The notes beneath the pieces are model-generated. The model was not told the DNA's origin. It saw only the letters and a program-made list of their open reading frames with translations, and made no database searches. Below, piece after piece: positions 23,424 to 33,618 of a DNA stretch of 64,000 nucleotides. Position numbers and translations under genes: made by a program. Each line of letters starts with the position of its first letter. The stretch's first letter is position 1. Origin of the DNA: Diphasiastrum complanatum (taxonomy: Eukaryota > Streptophyta > Lycopodiopsida > Lycopodiales > Lycopodiaceae); contig CM055096.1 in NCBI GenBank assembly GCA_029204225.1, positions 58,355,600 through 58,419,599 on the forward strand, given 5' to 3'.

Positions 23424-24305
23424 TCCCCGGCAACGGTGCCAAATGTTTACAGATTCTCTGAATCTGTGAACACGGTTCTAGTGATTTCTTTACCTCTTAT
23501 TTAGTTACGGTTCTTTATGGTTCTTCTTCTTATTAGAACAGTTACAAAGCAGAAGCGTTACTCAGATTTCAACATGTATTTCCCAGTCTGTCAGTGGGAG
23601 ACACCATTTCGATACTCAGCTACATGTAGAAACCGACCATGTAACCATCTTTAGCTCAAGAGGATCAACATTTTGGAACAGGGAGCAGACCTACCACTAT
23701 CTACTGAATTAGAAATCAATCAAGAACAAGATTAACTACTGAAAAAGAAACAAGAAACTAGATTCCTAACAACATTTGACAGTCCAAGAATCAAGAAACA
23801 CTCATTTCTTGATGCTTAGAATGCCCAAGAACAATCAAGAACTGGAAGCTAAGAGAGTATGCAAGATATACACCACTATTCCAGCCTATTTAGTTTACTT
23901 GAATACTGATTTCTACCTTATTCCATAAACAAGAAGTGAATTCTAATCCACAACTAAGCAAGAAACTAGAAAACAAGATCCTAGTTAATCCACAATACAA
24001 GGAAATCAGGCATGCTCATAGAAACTTCACTCAAGAACATTGCCATGAACAAGGAGCTTAGCAATCATCAAGAACTCATGGAGGATCCTCTTTCTTTGCT
24101 CAAGAGAACTTGACAATACATTCAAAAAGCTCCCTCACAAGAGAGGAGTGCCCTTAAATAAGCAAGAAGGCTGCCCATGTGGAGCCCAAGTGGCAATTCC
24201 ACCAAATTAGAAATTACATGTGGAATTTGCCCTTCCACTAAAGGTCACCATCAAAAGGTGGCTCACTCTAACTAATTTAAGGGGGGGGGGTCTACATTTA
24301 TTTAC
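23424..24305 (-). repeat. Gypsy 5' LTR and primer site (left copy, truncated)
   Basis: The LTR ends (coding orientation) at 23444 with GTAAACA. The primer site at 23424-23443 reads TTTGGCACCGTTGCCGGGG in that orientation, the primer-site sequence typical of plant gypsy elements of the Athila/Tat type. Homology with the right copy stops at 24305, where a run of G residues in an AAATTAGTTAGAGTGAGCC context ends the match, so the LTR start is missing. Confidence 0.75.
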
Positions 24306-24877
24306 CCCAATGCAAGGAGGCCACCACGGAAATCCATCACCACCTCATCTTCCACCACTGCCTCCTAGGCCAAGGGGCACGCCACATGACCCGCCATGAT
24401 TGAAGTATATCCGAATGATCTATGCGCGTGTTGAACCGATATTCGGGCATGAAATTCAAACGTAAAGTTTTCTTTATTATCATGTTTTTGCTTATGTAGG
24501 GCAGAGCTTCAAAAATGATTGCCCTCGTAAGTTTTCGTGAACGTATCGTATCTCTAGGTACAGAATTCGGTGACCATTATTCTTTACTGATGGACTATTC
24601 ATTACTTTTAGGCACAGGTACCATGCTGTAATATTATTATTGGTGGACGTTTATAGCCCCAGATTATATGACAAATGTATGGTTGTTATTGCAAGCATGC
24701 TTAACTAATTAATGCCTGAAGTTAGAGCTAGTTTTAACCACAGTAGTTAGAATGCGGGCAGTACCGGAAACTCAAAAAATGGTAACCAAACGGTACCGGT
24801 TTCCATTCTCTCTCTACCTAACCTCTCTCTAAAGGCAAATTTCTTAAAGGGCCCTTTTTGAGCCCAAATTTTCCCTA
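24306..24877. other. No gene recognised; possibly unique DNA
   Basis: About 570 bp that match nothing else in the window. They include an imperfect palindromic GGTACCGGTTTCC area near 24800. No domain, RNA gene or repeat recognised. Confidence 0.35.
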
Positions 24878-24984
24878 ATGATGTGTCTTCAATGGATTGC
24901 TTAGTAGATTTGCTTACTAAATCCTTGCCTAAGGATTCTTTTATTAAGCTAAGATCATTACTTGGAGAAATTATAATCCACACA
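24878..24984 (+). pseudogene. Copia RNase H C-terminal end
   Basis: The plus-strand frame reads SSMDCLVDLLTKSLPKDSF then IKLRSLLGE, the conserved end of copia RNase H (compare LADLLTKALP at 43100). Only about 35 codons remain. An LTR follows directly, as expected for the 3' end of an element. The open frame on the opposite strand over this site is a shadow. Confidence 0.75.
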
Positions 24985-25606
24985 TGTGAATCCATGTTGC
25001 CAGATGTGAATCCATATTGCCACATGTGAAGGCTAATCTAGAAGGCTAGTCTGGATAGGTTAGATCTCATTCATAGGATTAGTAAGGTTGTTTGGTCACG
25101 ATTCCTAAATTATAGGACCAAACTCATCAAACCATGGAGGTAGTTCAGTAACCTAACCATCAAATTGGCATAGCTCTAGGGTTTGATAAGACATATTAGG
25201 ACAAAAAATGTCAATTAGTCTCCTTGAAACATGCTGGATTTTCACCTAACTTCAAAGGAGAAGAGCCCTATTGTACTATCAATCTATCATTCCATACATG
25301 CAAAATAGAGATTTCAGAACAAATTGACAATCTCGAGTCTTTCCCACATTTTTCTTGTGATTTTATGATTCCATAGTAAACTAAACTTGATTACATTCAT
25401 TCTATGATAACAAGCCATATTGGAGACCATACCACACACGTGTTTGATCATTGTTTTTTATTGCTTTTGATTGTGTGATCCAAAATTGCTGATCTAGATC
25501 AACAAATTGGTGACTAGTTTTGTAATAGATTGGCATATCAATCAATCAATCACTCTTGAAGTCTTTTTTAGGCTCACTTATGGTCCTTAGTACTGTATTT
25601 TCAACA
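24985..25606 (+). repeat. 3' LTR of copia piece
   Basis: It starts with TGTGAATCC at 24985 (or TGTGAAGG at 25025, as a short unit is duplicated) and ends TTTTCAACA at 25606. The last ~380 bp are related to the LTR ends at 15471-15863 and to the solo LTR 36899-37589 (TGCTGGATTTTCACC, TATGGTCCTTAGTACTGTA). The exact start is ambiguous. Confidence 0.6.
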
Positions 25607-26035
25607 TTCTGAGGTTTTATCAAACAAAAAAAAAGAAAAAAGAGTTTCCATTGGTATTTCTCCCATTATCTATGTCAAAATTGGCAACTCAAAATGTAAT
25701 ACGAAACCCATCATATATCTAAACTCCAATTTTTTAGAGAAAAGACATGCAAATGAGATTTATTTTGAGGTAGATAAAAGCAGTTATTATGAGGTCCCTA
25801 TTTTTGGTTATTCCAACGTCCATAGTTGTGGTTACTCTGAGGTCTATTCCAAGGTGCCAAATTTAAAAAAAAAAAACTAAAACAGAATGACTTGTTGGCT
25901 CCATTCTACCCTGAAATGGGACTCCATTAAACCCCAAAATTCTTCTCACCACTTCTTATCAAGCTGGTGTGAAAATCATAAAAAGTCATCTATCATAGCT
26001 TTAGGGGTTTTCCAAGTTTCTATGTCAAGCATCTT
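25607..26035. repeat. Dispersed repeat W
   Basis: Its reverse complement recurs at about 49490-49760 (shared CTCTGAGGTCTATTCCAAGG and an oligo-A run). No coding. It sits beside an LTR of the same family at both places but in opposite relative orientation. Confidence 0.55.
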
Positions 26036-26704
26036 TGTGTAGGAGTTTGATAGGGCCAAAATTTATAAAAATGACAAAATGGTCAATTTCACATGTAAAG
26101 CCACAATTTGGCCAGAAGTAGCTTATGATGCAAACTCGAGCTACTTAGGCTTGTGAATAGGCTTGTGACACATGTGTTAATGTAATTTGATGAGTGATCA
26201 AGTCAAAGTGTTGGCAAAGTTCAAAGGGTCCAATCAAAATTGAGAAATTCTTATGAAGGGTCCAATAGAATTGCAGGATGGATGCATCACTCATCCAATA
26301 GAATTAGAGAGGCTAGGAAAAGGGGTCCAATAGGATATAAGCATGGATCTCCACAAGTTTTATATGTACTCTCTTTACCAATCATTATGTGATTGAGTTT
26401 TTGAGTCATTTTGAGTGCAATCAACTTTTGTGTGTATTTCCTTCTCTCTCTACCCGAGAGCAAATTGGTCTATTCTCTCTCTACCCGAGGAGAGTAGCCT
26501 AATTTGCCTTAGAATTTTCATGAAGTACTTCTCTTACATGTGAAATCACTTTGGTTATCAAACTATGCATCTATCTTTGCCTCTTTGCCTTAGATTTTGA
26601 CATAGATCTTGATTCTCAATCTAGTGTTGATCTAAAGTGCATAAGCGTTCCTTACGAGATCATTCTCACACATTAGGGCATTCCCACACATGTGAAATTT
26701 CACA
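26036..26704 (+). repeat. 5' LTR of copia element, with primer site at 26705
   Basis: Candidate ends are TGTGTAGGAG (26036) and TTTCACA (26704), 669 bp. A tRNA-Met primer site TGGTATCAGACCC starts at 26705. The related LTR sequence at 49901-50242 shares the CTCTCTCTACC region. The end is firm because of the primer site; the start is inferred. Confidence 0.6.
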
Positions 26705-26716
26705 TGGTATCAGACC

Positions 26717-27463
26717 CTACCTAAGTGTTTGATGCTTGTTTCATCCAAAGTTTCATAAATTTCATGAAAATCTAGATCTGGAGAGTGTTGTTTGCATCTC
26801 CCATGCTATCTCAAGCAAATTTGGATCAAAAGGGTTCATCATCATAAGGATTGAATCATTTTTTAGATTGTAGGGATTTTCTTGCTCAGACATGTGTGAA
26901 GGACATCCCAATTCAATTTGGTTCTTATCTTCCATGTTTGATCTAAATCTAGAGCTTGATAGCTAGTTTAAAAGCTATTCAAGTCTAGTTTGTGTAGCAA
27001 TGGACTTCATAGTGATTGGATCTCCCAATAAAAAGTTATAATCAGTTGAATCAAGGTGGGTAGGGCTCCCAACCTGGTTGGACACTTTTTCTTTTGACTC
27101 TATCATGCTTGTTTGAGCAAAAATCCCAATTCTAGGCTTGCCAATCTTGTTTTTTTGAGATCTAGTAATCATTTTGAGGTCATAGCCACTTTCTTTCATA
27201 TAGTTGGCTTGTATTTGAGTGATTTGTGGATTCTTGGAGTGTTTCCCACATGCCAAAGATAGCTTGACCCAAACTTAGTCCATACTTCATCAATTGATGT
27301 GAGATTGATCTAGATCAAGTGACATTGAAAAAGCTAGTGAGGTCCATCTCACACTTTGTTGCAAGATCTTGCATAAGAGTTGGTAGTACACCATTATTGG
27401 ATCCTATAGTGAGAGAGAAAGCAACACTTTCTTGTCCAATTCACAAGGAGTCTTCACTATTAT
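26717..27463. other. Leader of copia element
   Basis: 747 bp between primer site and gag. There is a 93-codon open frame on the minus strand (27256-26975) with no recognised domain; I take it as chance. Confidence 0.5.
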
Positions 27464-28534
27464 ATGGCATCTATGGATTCCTATCTATTGGAATCTAGTG
27501 AAATGCTATCTACTTCCAACTATTCTATTTGGAAGGTAAGGATGGAGTCTATTCTAACACTCCAAGATGTGATGGACATTGTACTTGGGATTGACGAGGA
27601 GCCTCAAGTCCTTCAAGAAGTACAAAAGTATAAGAAGAGAGCTAGGATGGCTCTCCATTATATTAAAATGAATGTCTCCAATGAGATTTTGAGGGAGATT
27701 GGTGCCTGCACATCGACCAAGGATACTTGGGATACTCTCAAAGCAATCTATGAGGCCAAGAATACCTCGAGACTCCTCACTCTTAGAAGCCAAAATTTTC
27801 AAAGTTCTCAAAAGAGTGATGAGAGTGCCACTAATTATGTGTTGAGCGTGAAAGATACTCATAGGGAACCTGCTTGCATTGGAGGATCTATAAACCAAAG
27901 TGATCTAGTCCAAGCCATACTTAATGGCTTGAGAGATGAGTATGAGAACCTTGTCCAATCTTATGCCATCAAGGAAGATCTACCTACTTTGGAGGATTTG
28001 CAAGGAGTTCTAATGGCTGAAGAATCAAGGCATGAGAACAAGCTATTAAGGATGGAGAAGTTATCATTCAACCATAATTGTGATGGCAAAGCTCTTTTTG
28101 CCAAGCACAAAGGGAGGAGCAAAATGCAACACCAAAACTTCTCCAAGGACAAAGCAAAATATAAAGACCAAGATGGAGAGGAGGTTCACACCTCTCATGC
28201 TTCTATCTCAAAGAAGAAGAAGAATATCAAATGTTTCTTTTGTGGCAAGATGGGGCACTACGCTGCAAATTGCTTCAAGAAGAAGAATCAATTCAAGCAA
28301 GCCAATCTTTCAAATGAGAAAGAAGACTCTATTGCAAGTGATGGAGAGGATCTCTTATGGTCTCTAGTTTTTCATCTCCACCTTTCAAGAAGGATGGATC
28401 TTGGTACATTGATAGTGGAGCATCTTCACTTATGTGTAGCTCCAAGGAGTCCTTCACATCTATTATGCCTTATGGAGGAGCTAAGAAGACTATCTATACA
28501 GCAAATGACCAAGAATGCAATATTGAAGGCATAG
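27464..28534 (+). CDS. Copia gag, long open frame with intact knuckle
   Basis: The longest gag in the window (356 codons from ATG 27464). It starts MASMDSYLLESSEML, has NYSIWKVRMESIL near residue 20, LLTLRSQNFQSSQKS near 105, a basic stretch, and an intact CCHC knuckle CFFCGKMGHYAANC near residue 262. Gag proper ends near residue 300 (GEDLLW); the last ~55 codons are a frameshifted read through the protease region and are not gag. The knuckle should bind the element's RNA in virus-like particles. Leader, primer site and LTR precede it in correct order, so this is the 5' end of a fairly young copy whose pol is broken. Confidence 0.8.
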   Translation: MASMDSYLLESSEMLSTSNYSIWKVRMESILTLQDVMDIVLGIDEEPQVLQEVQKYKKRARMALHYIKMNVSNEILREIGACTSTKDTWDTLKAIYEAKNTSRLLTLRSQNFQSSQKSDESATNYVLSVKDTHREPACIGGSINQSDLVQAILNGLRDEYENLVQSYAIKEDLPTLEDLQGVLMAEESRHENKLLRMEKLSFNHNCDGKALFAKHKGRSKMQHQNFSKDKAKYKDQDGEEVHTSHASISKKKKNIKCFFCGKMGHYAANCFKKKNQFKQANLSNEKEDSIASDGEDLLWSLVFHLHLSRRMDLGTLIVEHLHLCVAPRSPSHLLCLMEELRRLSIQQMTKNAILKA

Positions 28535-29046
28535 GGAGTATTCCCTTGAAGACCTCATCTTCTAAAATTCTTTCACTCAACAAGGTTCCTTTTGTGCCTA
28601 ATTACAAAAAACATTATAAGTGTTGGCGAACTTATTGAGGGTGGCCTTGATGTGAAATTCAAATTGATACTTGTATTATCAAGAGAAATGATGAAATCCT
28701 TGCACATGGATCAAGATTTGGAGGCATATACAAGCTTGATCCAAGAGAGTTGTGATATTGCTTTCGTCACAAAGCTTTCCAAGGAGGAGTTATGGCATAG
28801 GAGGTTGGGACATCCCAACTACAAATCCATGCTTTATATGTTCAAATAAGTCAAGGCTATTGGCTTACCAAAGGATCTTTCCAAGGAGATCAAGCATGTG
28901 AGGCTTGTGCCATTGCAAAATCACACAAGAAAGCATATCAAAGATCTTCCATCAAAAGCACACATCCTTTGGAGTTGATACACTCAGATGTACACTTCTC
29001 ATCATCTCAAAGCAAGGGAGGAGCCACTTGCTTTGTGACATTGAGA
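28357..29046 (+). pseudogene. Copia protease and integrase start, broken
   Basis: The protease frame 28357-28638 has SWYIDSGASSLMCSS (DSGA kept), then runs into a frameshift at LSLNKVPFVPNYKK. 28592-28849 continues with NIISVGELIEGGLDVKF and EELWHRRLGHPNYKSM, then a stop. A further shifted frame reads ACAIAKSHKKAYQ and LELIHSDVHFSS, ending at about 29046, where the sequence switches abruptly to an LTR in the opposite orientation. Integrase core, RT and RNase H are missing. Confidence 0.8.
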
Positions 29047-29400
29047 TGATAAAGTACTGTTGTTGTTCGTACAAAACCAGCAAACTACTGTATTTCACAC
29101 GTGTGAATCCAAAAATAACAAATATAGATCATTTTACACATAGAATTGCATGCAATCACAAGTATAGTGCACCAATGGATAGTAGAACCCAAGAGGACCA
29201 TATATAAGCATGAAATGAGATAAAGAAGAGATAAGATGTGTCTCTCCACAAGTTTCCTCCTTTTATAACAGGTCCAAATCCTATTTGGCCACTTGATTTT
29301 CCCTCCAAAATGGTAACCCTACTATTTTTGGGACTAGATTCAAAGTACCCAACATTCGAATTTGAATCTACTCAAACTCGCATTCTAACTTTTCCACACT
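29047..29400 (-). repeat. Inverted LTR fragment
   Basis: The reverse complement matches parts of the LTRs at 44194 and 35093 (TTCACACGTGTGAA, GTGCACCAATGG mirror, TATAA, TTTGGCCACTTG blocks). It breaks off at 29400 at the start of the telomere-like repeat block. It is not the partner LTR of the gag upstream. Confidence 0.6.
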
Positions 29401-30003
29401 ACTTATGGAAGTTTCCCATGCCAAGGGGCTCTACATACTTGGATTCACTACATTCACATCATCTGATCAATAATCCATCACATCTATAGTATGATTTGAT
29501 TACGAACTAGGCTACTTGCTCACTAGCCAAATCCAACATATTGTATCCATCAATTTCATAGATATGCTTTATGACTTCAATTATGTGCATTGGGTGTATT
29601 ATATGTGTAGGCTAATTGTTTTAGGATCTAGTGTTAAGAGTAAGGGATCTAAGAAAAGGTATTTAAGATAGAGAGTGGGATTGGAATTTAGCGTAAGGAG
29701 TTTCAAGTTTAGGTTAAGGAGTTTGGAGTTTAGGATTTAGGGTTTAGGATAAGGAATCTAGGAAAAAGAGTTTAGAATAAGGGGTAAGGAGTTTAGTGAT
29801 CTAGAGTAAGGGTAAGGAGTTTGGAAACTAGGCTTTAGGGTATGGGGCTTGGGGTTTAGGGTTAAGGATAAGGAATCTAGAAAAAAGGGTTTAGGGTCAG
29901 GGATAAGGGGTTTAGGAATCTAGAGTAAGGGTAAGGGATTTGGAGTTTGGGGAGGGGGTTTGGGGTTTATTATAAGGAGTTTGAGGTTTAGGGTCTAGGG
30001 TAT
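29401..30003 (+). repeat. Degenerate telomere-like tract with flank
   Basis: 29401-29620 is a unique-looking flank that recurs at 52945-53160. From about 29620 to 30003 the DNA is an irregular array of GTTTAGGG/AAGGAGTTTAGG units; exact TTTAGGG heptamers (plant telomere type) occur several times, for example in GGGTTTAGGGT contexts. The same tract, longer and less regular, is at 53170-53745. Because the flank is copied too, this is part of a dispersed repeat and not a chromosome end. Confidence 0.75.
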
Positions 30004-30355
30004 GTTGCAAGTTGTCTATTGCTCATAAACTTGCAAACTAAATACGGGTGCTCATATGTAAGTGTCAGAAAGCTATTCAGGTGAGTAGCTTACCATTTGA
30101 TGATGTAATGATATCTATTTTGACATTGCTTATCAAATTGTAGCATTTATGTTCTGTTCTTGAAAGGCAAGTGATTGGTCTCAAATTTGGAGACTCTTTT
30201 AAGATCCACAGCACCTGCCTCCTAATATAAAAAGGTTGTCCATATTTTATAAACTTTTTTGTTGTGGACAATTATTGATAAATAATCTATTGGATCCAAT
30301 GCACATAATAAGGAATGTAGGGAGTATAATTTGGAAGCACCTGAAGTTAAAATAC
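30004..30355 (+). pseudogene. CACTA Tnp2 transposase fragment
   Basis: The first ~95 bp match 54545-54640. The second part matches 36540-36760 and 61560-61780 and reads NLLDPMHIIRNVGSIIWKHL, like the Tnp2 motif in which a DxMHIEKNVC core is followed by GTLL. It stops at 30355 at an LTR junction. About 60 codons are left, with stops. Confidence 0.6.
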
Positions 30356-30609
30356 CAATGATCGACTTATACAGTGCTTTCTTATTTCGTCGGCACCACG
30401 TGTGCTCAGTTCTAGAATTATCGAGACATCTTTCTTTTACGAGCCCTTTGAGTGCTTTTAAGCAACTTTATCTTTGTACTTACTAATGAGTGAAATATAC
30501 AGTTTGTGGAGAGCAATTCTGTTGTCTTGTCTTGTTGCACTTGATGTTGTGCTGTGGTGATTGATCCAGTCGAGTGTTTAAACTGTTTTCTTAACTTGGT
30601 ATCAGAGCC
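30356..30609 (+). repeat. LTR end and tRNA-Met primer site
   Basis: The primer site TGGTATCAGAGCC lies at 30597-30609. The preceding ~240 bp should be the LTR 3' part of the element with gag at 31857. No clean CA terminus was seen and the LTR start is not defined. Confidence 0.5.
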
Positions 30610-31856
30610 ATTGGTGGCTACAATCACCGGACAAGAACAGAGAGTTGCGAATTCGCGACGGTTTGTTGGTTAGAAAGCACAAATCTGAGTATGTGGAGAT
30701 TCATGGATTAGTTTAAAACTGTAAGAAGATTCAGAGGCAGGGGATTGTCAGCTGAATCAGAGGGCAAGCAAAGATTGAAGCTGGAAATTCTTCTGAAGGG
30801 TTGCTTGGCGTTTGTGATTGGTTTGAATCCAATTGGACATCGTTTGAAGAGCAGTTTGGATCAGAATACTGTTTGTTGTAGGGCGACCTTGGAGGGATAG
30901 GTAGCTCCTTAGTTAAATTCTCAAGAAGTTCAGATAAAGCCCAAAAATATCTTCTTCTTTGACAGCTAGGGTTTCAAGAAGGGGAAAAACATTTCTCTCT
31001 CAATACAAATCCGTATTTAAAGTTGTGAAAAGCCAGGAGTGGGCGCCCTGCTACTGTTGTGGATGTGTGGAGAGGCCGTGGGCGGCCGTGGATCAACCAG
31101 TGAGCTGGAGTGAAGCAAACACAACTTTTATAGCTTGAATGTAAAGGCTTGAGGCTACCATCATTGAAAGAGAAGGAGGAGGGAGGCACAAAACTCGCGC
31201 GGAGGGAATCCGAGAATGGCTGTAGAGGTTGGAGATGTCTAGCACATGGAGGAGTGGGCTTTAATGCCCAGATGTCATTTTGAACCATTAGATGAGCCTC
31301 AATTAGATCAATGGCCAAGATGAACTTCTCAGGGAGAAACATGGGCCATATGATGAAGGATCACCCTTAGATGGACTTTGATAGGGTTCTGAAGAAGTGA
31401 AAGCCAAAATAGGCCTTCTTTTCATTAAATATTTTCAAACTGAAAAAAGGGCCCCAAGTTTTGTGAAAGGTAAAGTTTTTTCAAATTGAAGAAATAGCTC
31501 AAAAACCCAAATTGCCCTTATTTTCACCTCCTTTAGTCTATTTTGGCCAAACAAAAGACGATAGCCTCCAAACAAAGGGCACCCTGACTATACCTGCAAG
31601 TACGGTATGCCAAAACAGAGTGATTGTCGCGAAGAAAGTGTTCGGAACACACCAGGAGTGATTTTACCAGGTAGCTAGGAGTTGGTGATGAGAAGCATTT
31701 CAGAAAGCGATGCCAGTTTGGCTTTCAATTTGGCATAAGAGCGGCGGGTGGCCTGGTAAGCCAAAAATTGCAGGTCATTATTTTCTATTTTTGACATCAC
31801 GGTTGGCTTCGGCATACACTTTATAGCCTACAGGTGGAGTTTCAAGCAGTTTGGAA
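30610..31856. other. Long leader of copia element
   Basis: About 1.25 kb between primer site and gag, unusually long for copia. No domain recognised; open frames (for example 31342-30974 on the minus strand) appear to be chance. Confidence 0.45.
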
Positions 31857-32690
31857 ATGGCAAACATCAATGAGGCAATTTTGGGCGATGCAAGCAAACT
31901 TGATGGGGCTTCGAACTACAACATCTAAAAATTCAAAATGAAGAGCATTTTGATGGAGAAAGAGTTATGGGAGATTGTGGCAGGTATTGAAGTCCGGCCA
32001 AATACCACTCCAGGTGACTTGAGGGCCTTTGATAAAAAGGTGCATAGAGCATTGTCCTTGATCAATCTTTCAGTGAAAGACCATGTGATAACTCATATAA
32101 GTGATGCCACGACAGCTAGGGGAGTTTGGGAAGCTCTTAGAATGCAATTTCAAACTTGCAAACCAGCTCGGGCCATGTTCTTGAAGTCAAGATTGAACGC
32201 AGTAACGATGGAAGAAAGTGAATCAGTGGGATCTTTCTTCACCAGGATAAAGGAGCTGAGAGATCAACTTGTGGGAATTGGAGAACCAATTAGGGACATT
32301 GAATTGGTACATACCACAATGAGCGGTGTCTCGGAAGGGCTACAGATGTTTGTGAGCAGCATTGCTTCGAGAGAGAGATTGCCTACTTTTGAAGACTTCC
32401 ACGGAATCATGTTGTAGGAAGAGCAGCGTCGCGAAGTGGTTAAGTCAAGGCAAACCCCACAAGAGGATCAAGCCTTGCTTGCTAAAGGCAAGCATAAAGG
32501 ATGAAAAAGGATTTCCAGGAAATCCAAGGATGATGATGACAAGGGAGAGTCGTCATCAAAAGGGAAAAAGAAGAAAAAAGACAAATGTTACTGTTGCCAC
32601 AAACTGGGTCATTGGACACGCGAGTGTTACAAGAAGAAAGTGGACATAAAGGCGAAAAAAGTGACCCAACAAGACAACATTGCCGAATGA
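31857..32690 (+). pseudogene. Copia gag with three in-frame stops
   Basis: One uninterrupted frame of 278 codons from ATG 31857 (MANINEAILGDASKLDG) to TGA 32690, broken only by TAA (31926-31928), TAG (32415-32417) and one TGA. It contains KFKMKSILMEKELWEIV, a FLKSRLNAVTMEE segment and an intact CCHC knuckle CYCCHKLGHWTREC close to the C-terminus. This gag belongs to a different copia lineage from the MGS/MAS type in the rest of the window. The intact frame with only point stops suggests fairly recent inactivation. Protease and integrase do not follow; RT does. Confidence 0.8.
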
Positions 32691-32756
32691 TGGAGAAGAT
32701 GACGAGACAAGTGTCTTCTCATCGGCATTGGCATCCCAGGTTGATCATGGTGCCAG

Positions 32757-33285
32757 ATGCAAAGGGCAATGGAAGAGGAGATAGAATCCATCCACAAGCA
32801 TGATACATGGGAGTTGGTTAATCCACCACTTGGAAAGAAACCCATTGACAACAAATGGGTGTTTAGAACAAAGTTTCATGCGGATTGCACGATAGCAAAG
32901 CATAAGGCATGCCTAGTAATGAAGGGTTATGAGCAAAATAAAAGAATTGACTATAAAGAGACATTTGCTCCAGTGGCTAAGTGGACTATGCTATGCCTTA
33001 TCATTGCCCTAGCATTTCATTTTGGGTGGAAGATCCATCAAATGGATGTGAAGTCCGCATTTTTGAATGGTTACTTAGAGGAAGAAGTTTACATGGTCCA
33101 ACCACAGGGCTTTATGGAAAAAGGATAGGAACATAAGGTATGTAAGCTACAAAAAGCACTTTATGGCCTTAAGCAAGTGCCACGTGCATGGTATGGACGC
33201 ATTGACAATTACTTTCTTTCTCATGGGTTTGTAAGAACAAATTTAGATCCAAATCTTTATGTTCTTATAAATGACGATAGCAACC
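32757..33285 (+). pseudogene. Copia reverse transcriptase, N-terminal part
   Basis: MQRAMEEEIESIHKHDTWELV starts the RVT_2 domain, then NKWVFRTKFHAD, DYKETFAPVAK and QMDVKSAFLNGYLEEEVYM (first catalytic Asp). A TAG at 33127 is followed in frame by KLQKALYGLKQVPRAWYGRID and DPNLYVLINDD. It ends at about 33285, before the YVDD box, where LTR-like DNA begins. About 70 bp separate it from the gag stop, so protease and integrase were deleted. Confidence 0.85.
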
Positions 33286-33618
33286 ATAAGACACCTAAGA
33301 AAATGTGCCTTCCTATTCCTCCCCTTTTGCTCTAACTTATTGATAAACACCCTCTCATACCTATACACCTCACCCTCTCACTTTACTTCTCCTAGAGTCT
33401 CCCTTACACCTCTCACACTTATTTTGGACACCTCAGCCACTCCCTCAAGGCTACACATTCCCTATAAAAGGACTAACTCGTCCCTCTCCCTCATTATTCA
33501 TCTCCCATTCATTTTTGTTTTGCCTCTTGCTCTTGCTTCTATGTGTGTAGGTGCTTGAAGAAAGCTTGGAGCTATGGCTTGAGGAGGATCTTTCAAGCTT
33601 GTATTGGAACCATTTTGG
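33286..33618 (+). repeat. LTR fragment ending in the 55-bp breakpoint duplication
   Basis: CT-rich DNA with a TATA box (TATAAAA at 33463-33469) followed by leader-like sequence; probably U3/R of an LTR. Its last 55 bp (33564-33618) repeat 20619-20673 in reverse orientation. At 33619 it passes without transition into the middle of a copia coding region. Confidence 0.65.
33564..33618 (+). repeat. 55-bp inversion-breakpoint duplication, right copy
   Basis: It starts GCTTGGAGCTATGG and ends ACCATTTTGG, and equals the reverse complement of 20619-20673 except for one base. The sequence continues LTR-like to its left here and LTR-like on the far side at the other copy, as if one original LTR had been split and the overlap doubled. 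Confidence 0.85.

Larger units (their letters stand above)
20674..24305 (-). repeat. IR2 left arm (copia/gypsy chimera)
   Basis: Inverted copy of 55075-58715 (coordinates sum to about 79358-79390). It contains, reading leftwards, a gypsy LTR, gypsy gag-protease, a shortened gypsy LTR and copia protease-integrase. It ends at 20674 exactly at an inferred inversion breakpoint, and at 24305 inside the gypsy LTR, where the match stops. Confidence 0.9.

Noticed and set aside
24747-25025. 92-codon minus-strand open frame
   Set aside because: It lies antisense to a clear copia RNase H end (LVDLLTKSLP) and the LTR start; a shadow frame.
26975-27256. 93-codon minus-strand open frame in the copia leader
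   Set aside because: No domain, antisense to the leader of a retroelement, no second copy to test constraint.
29620-30003. True telomere or chromosome end
   Set aside because: The units are too irregular, the tract is internal, and its flanks are duplicated at 52945.
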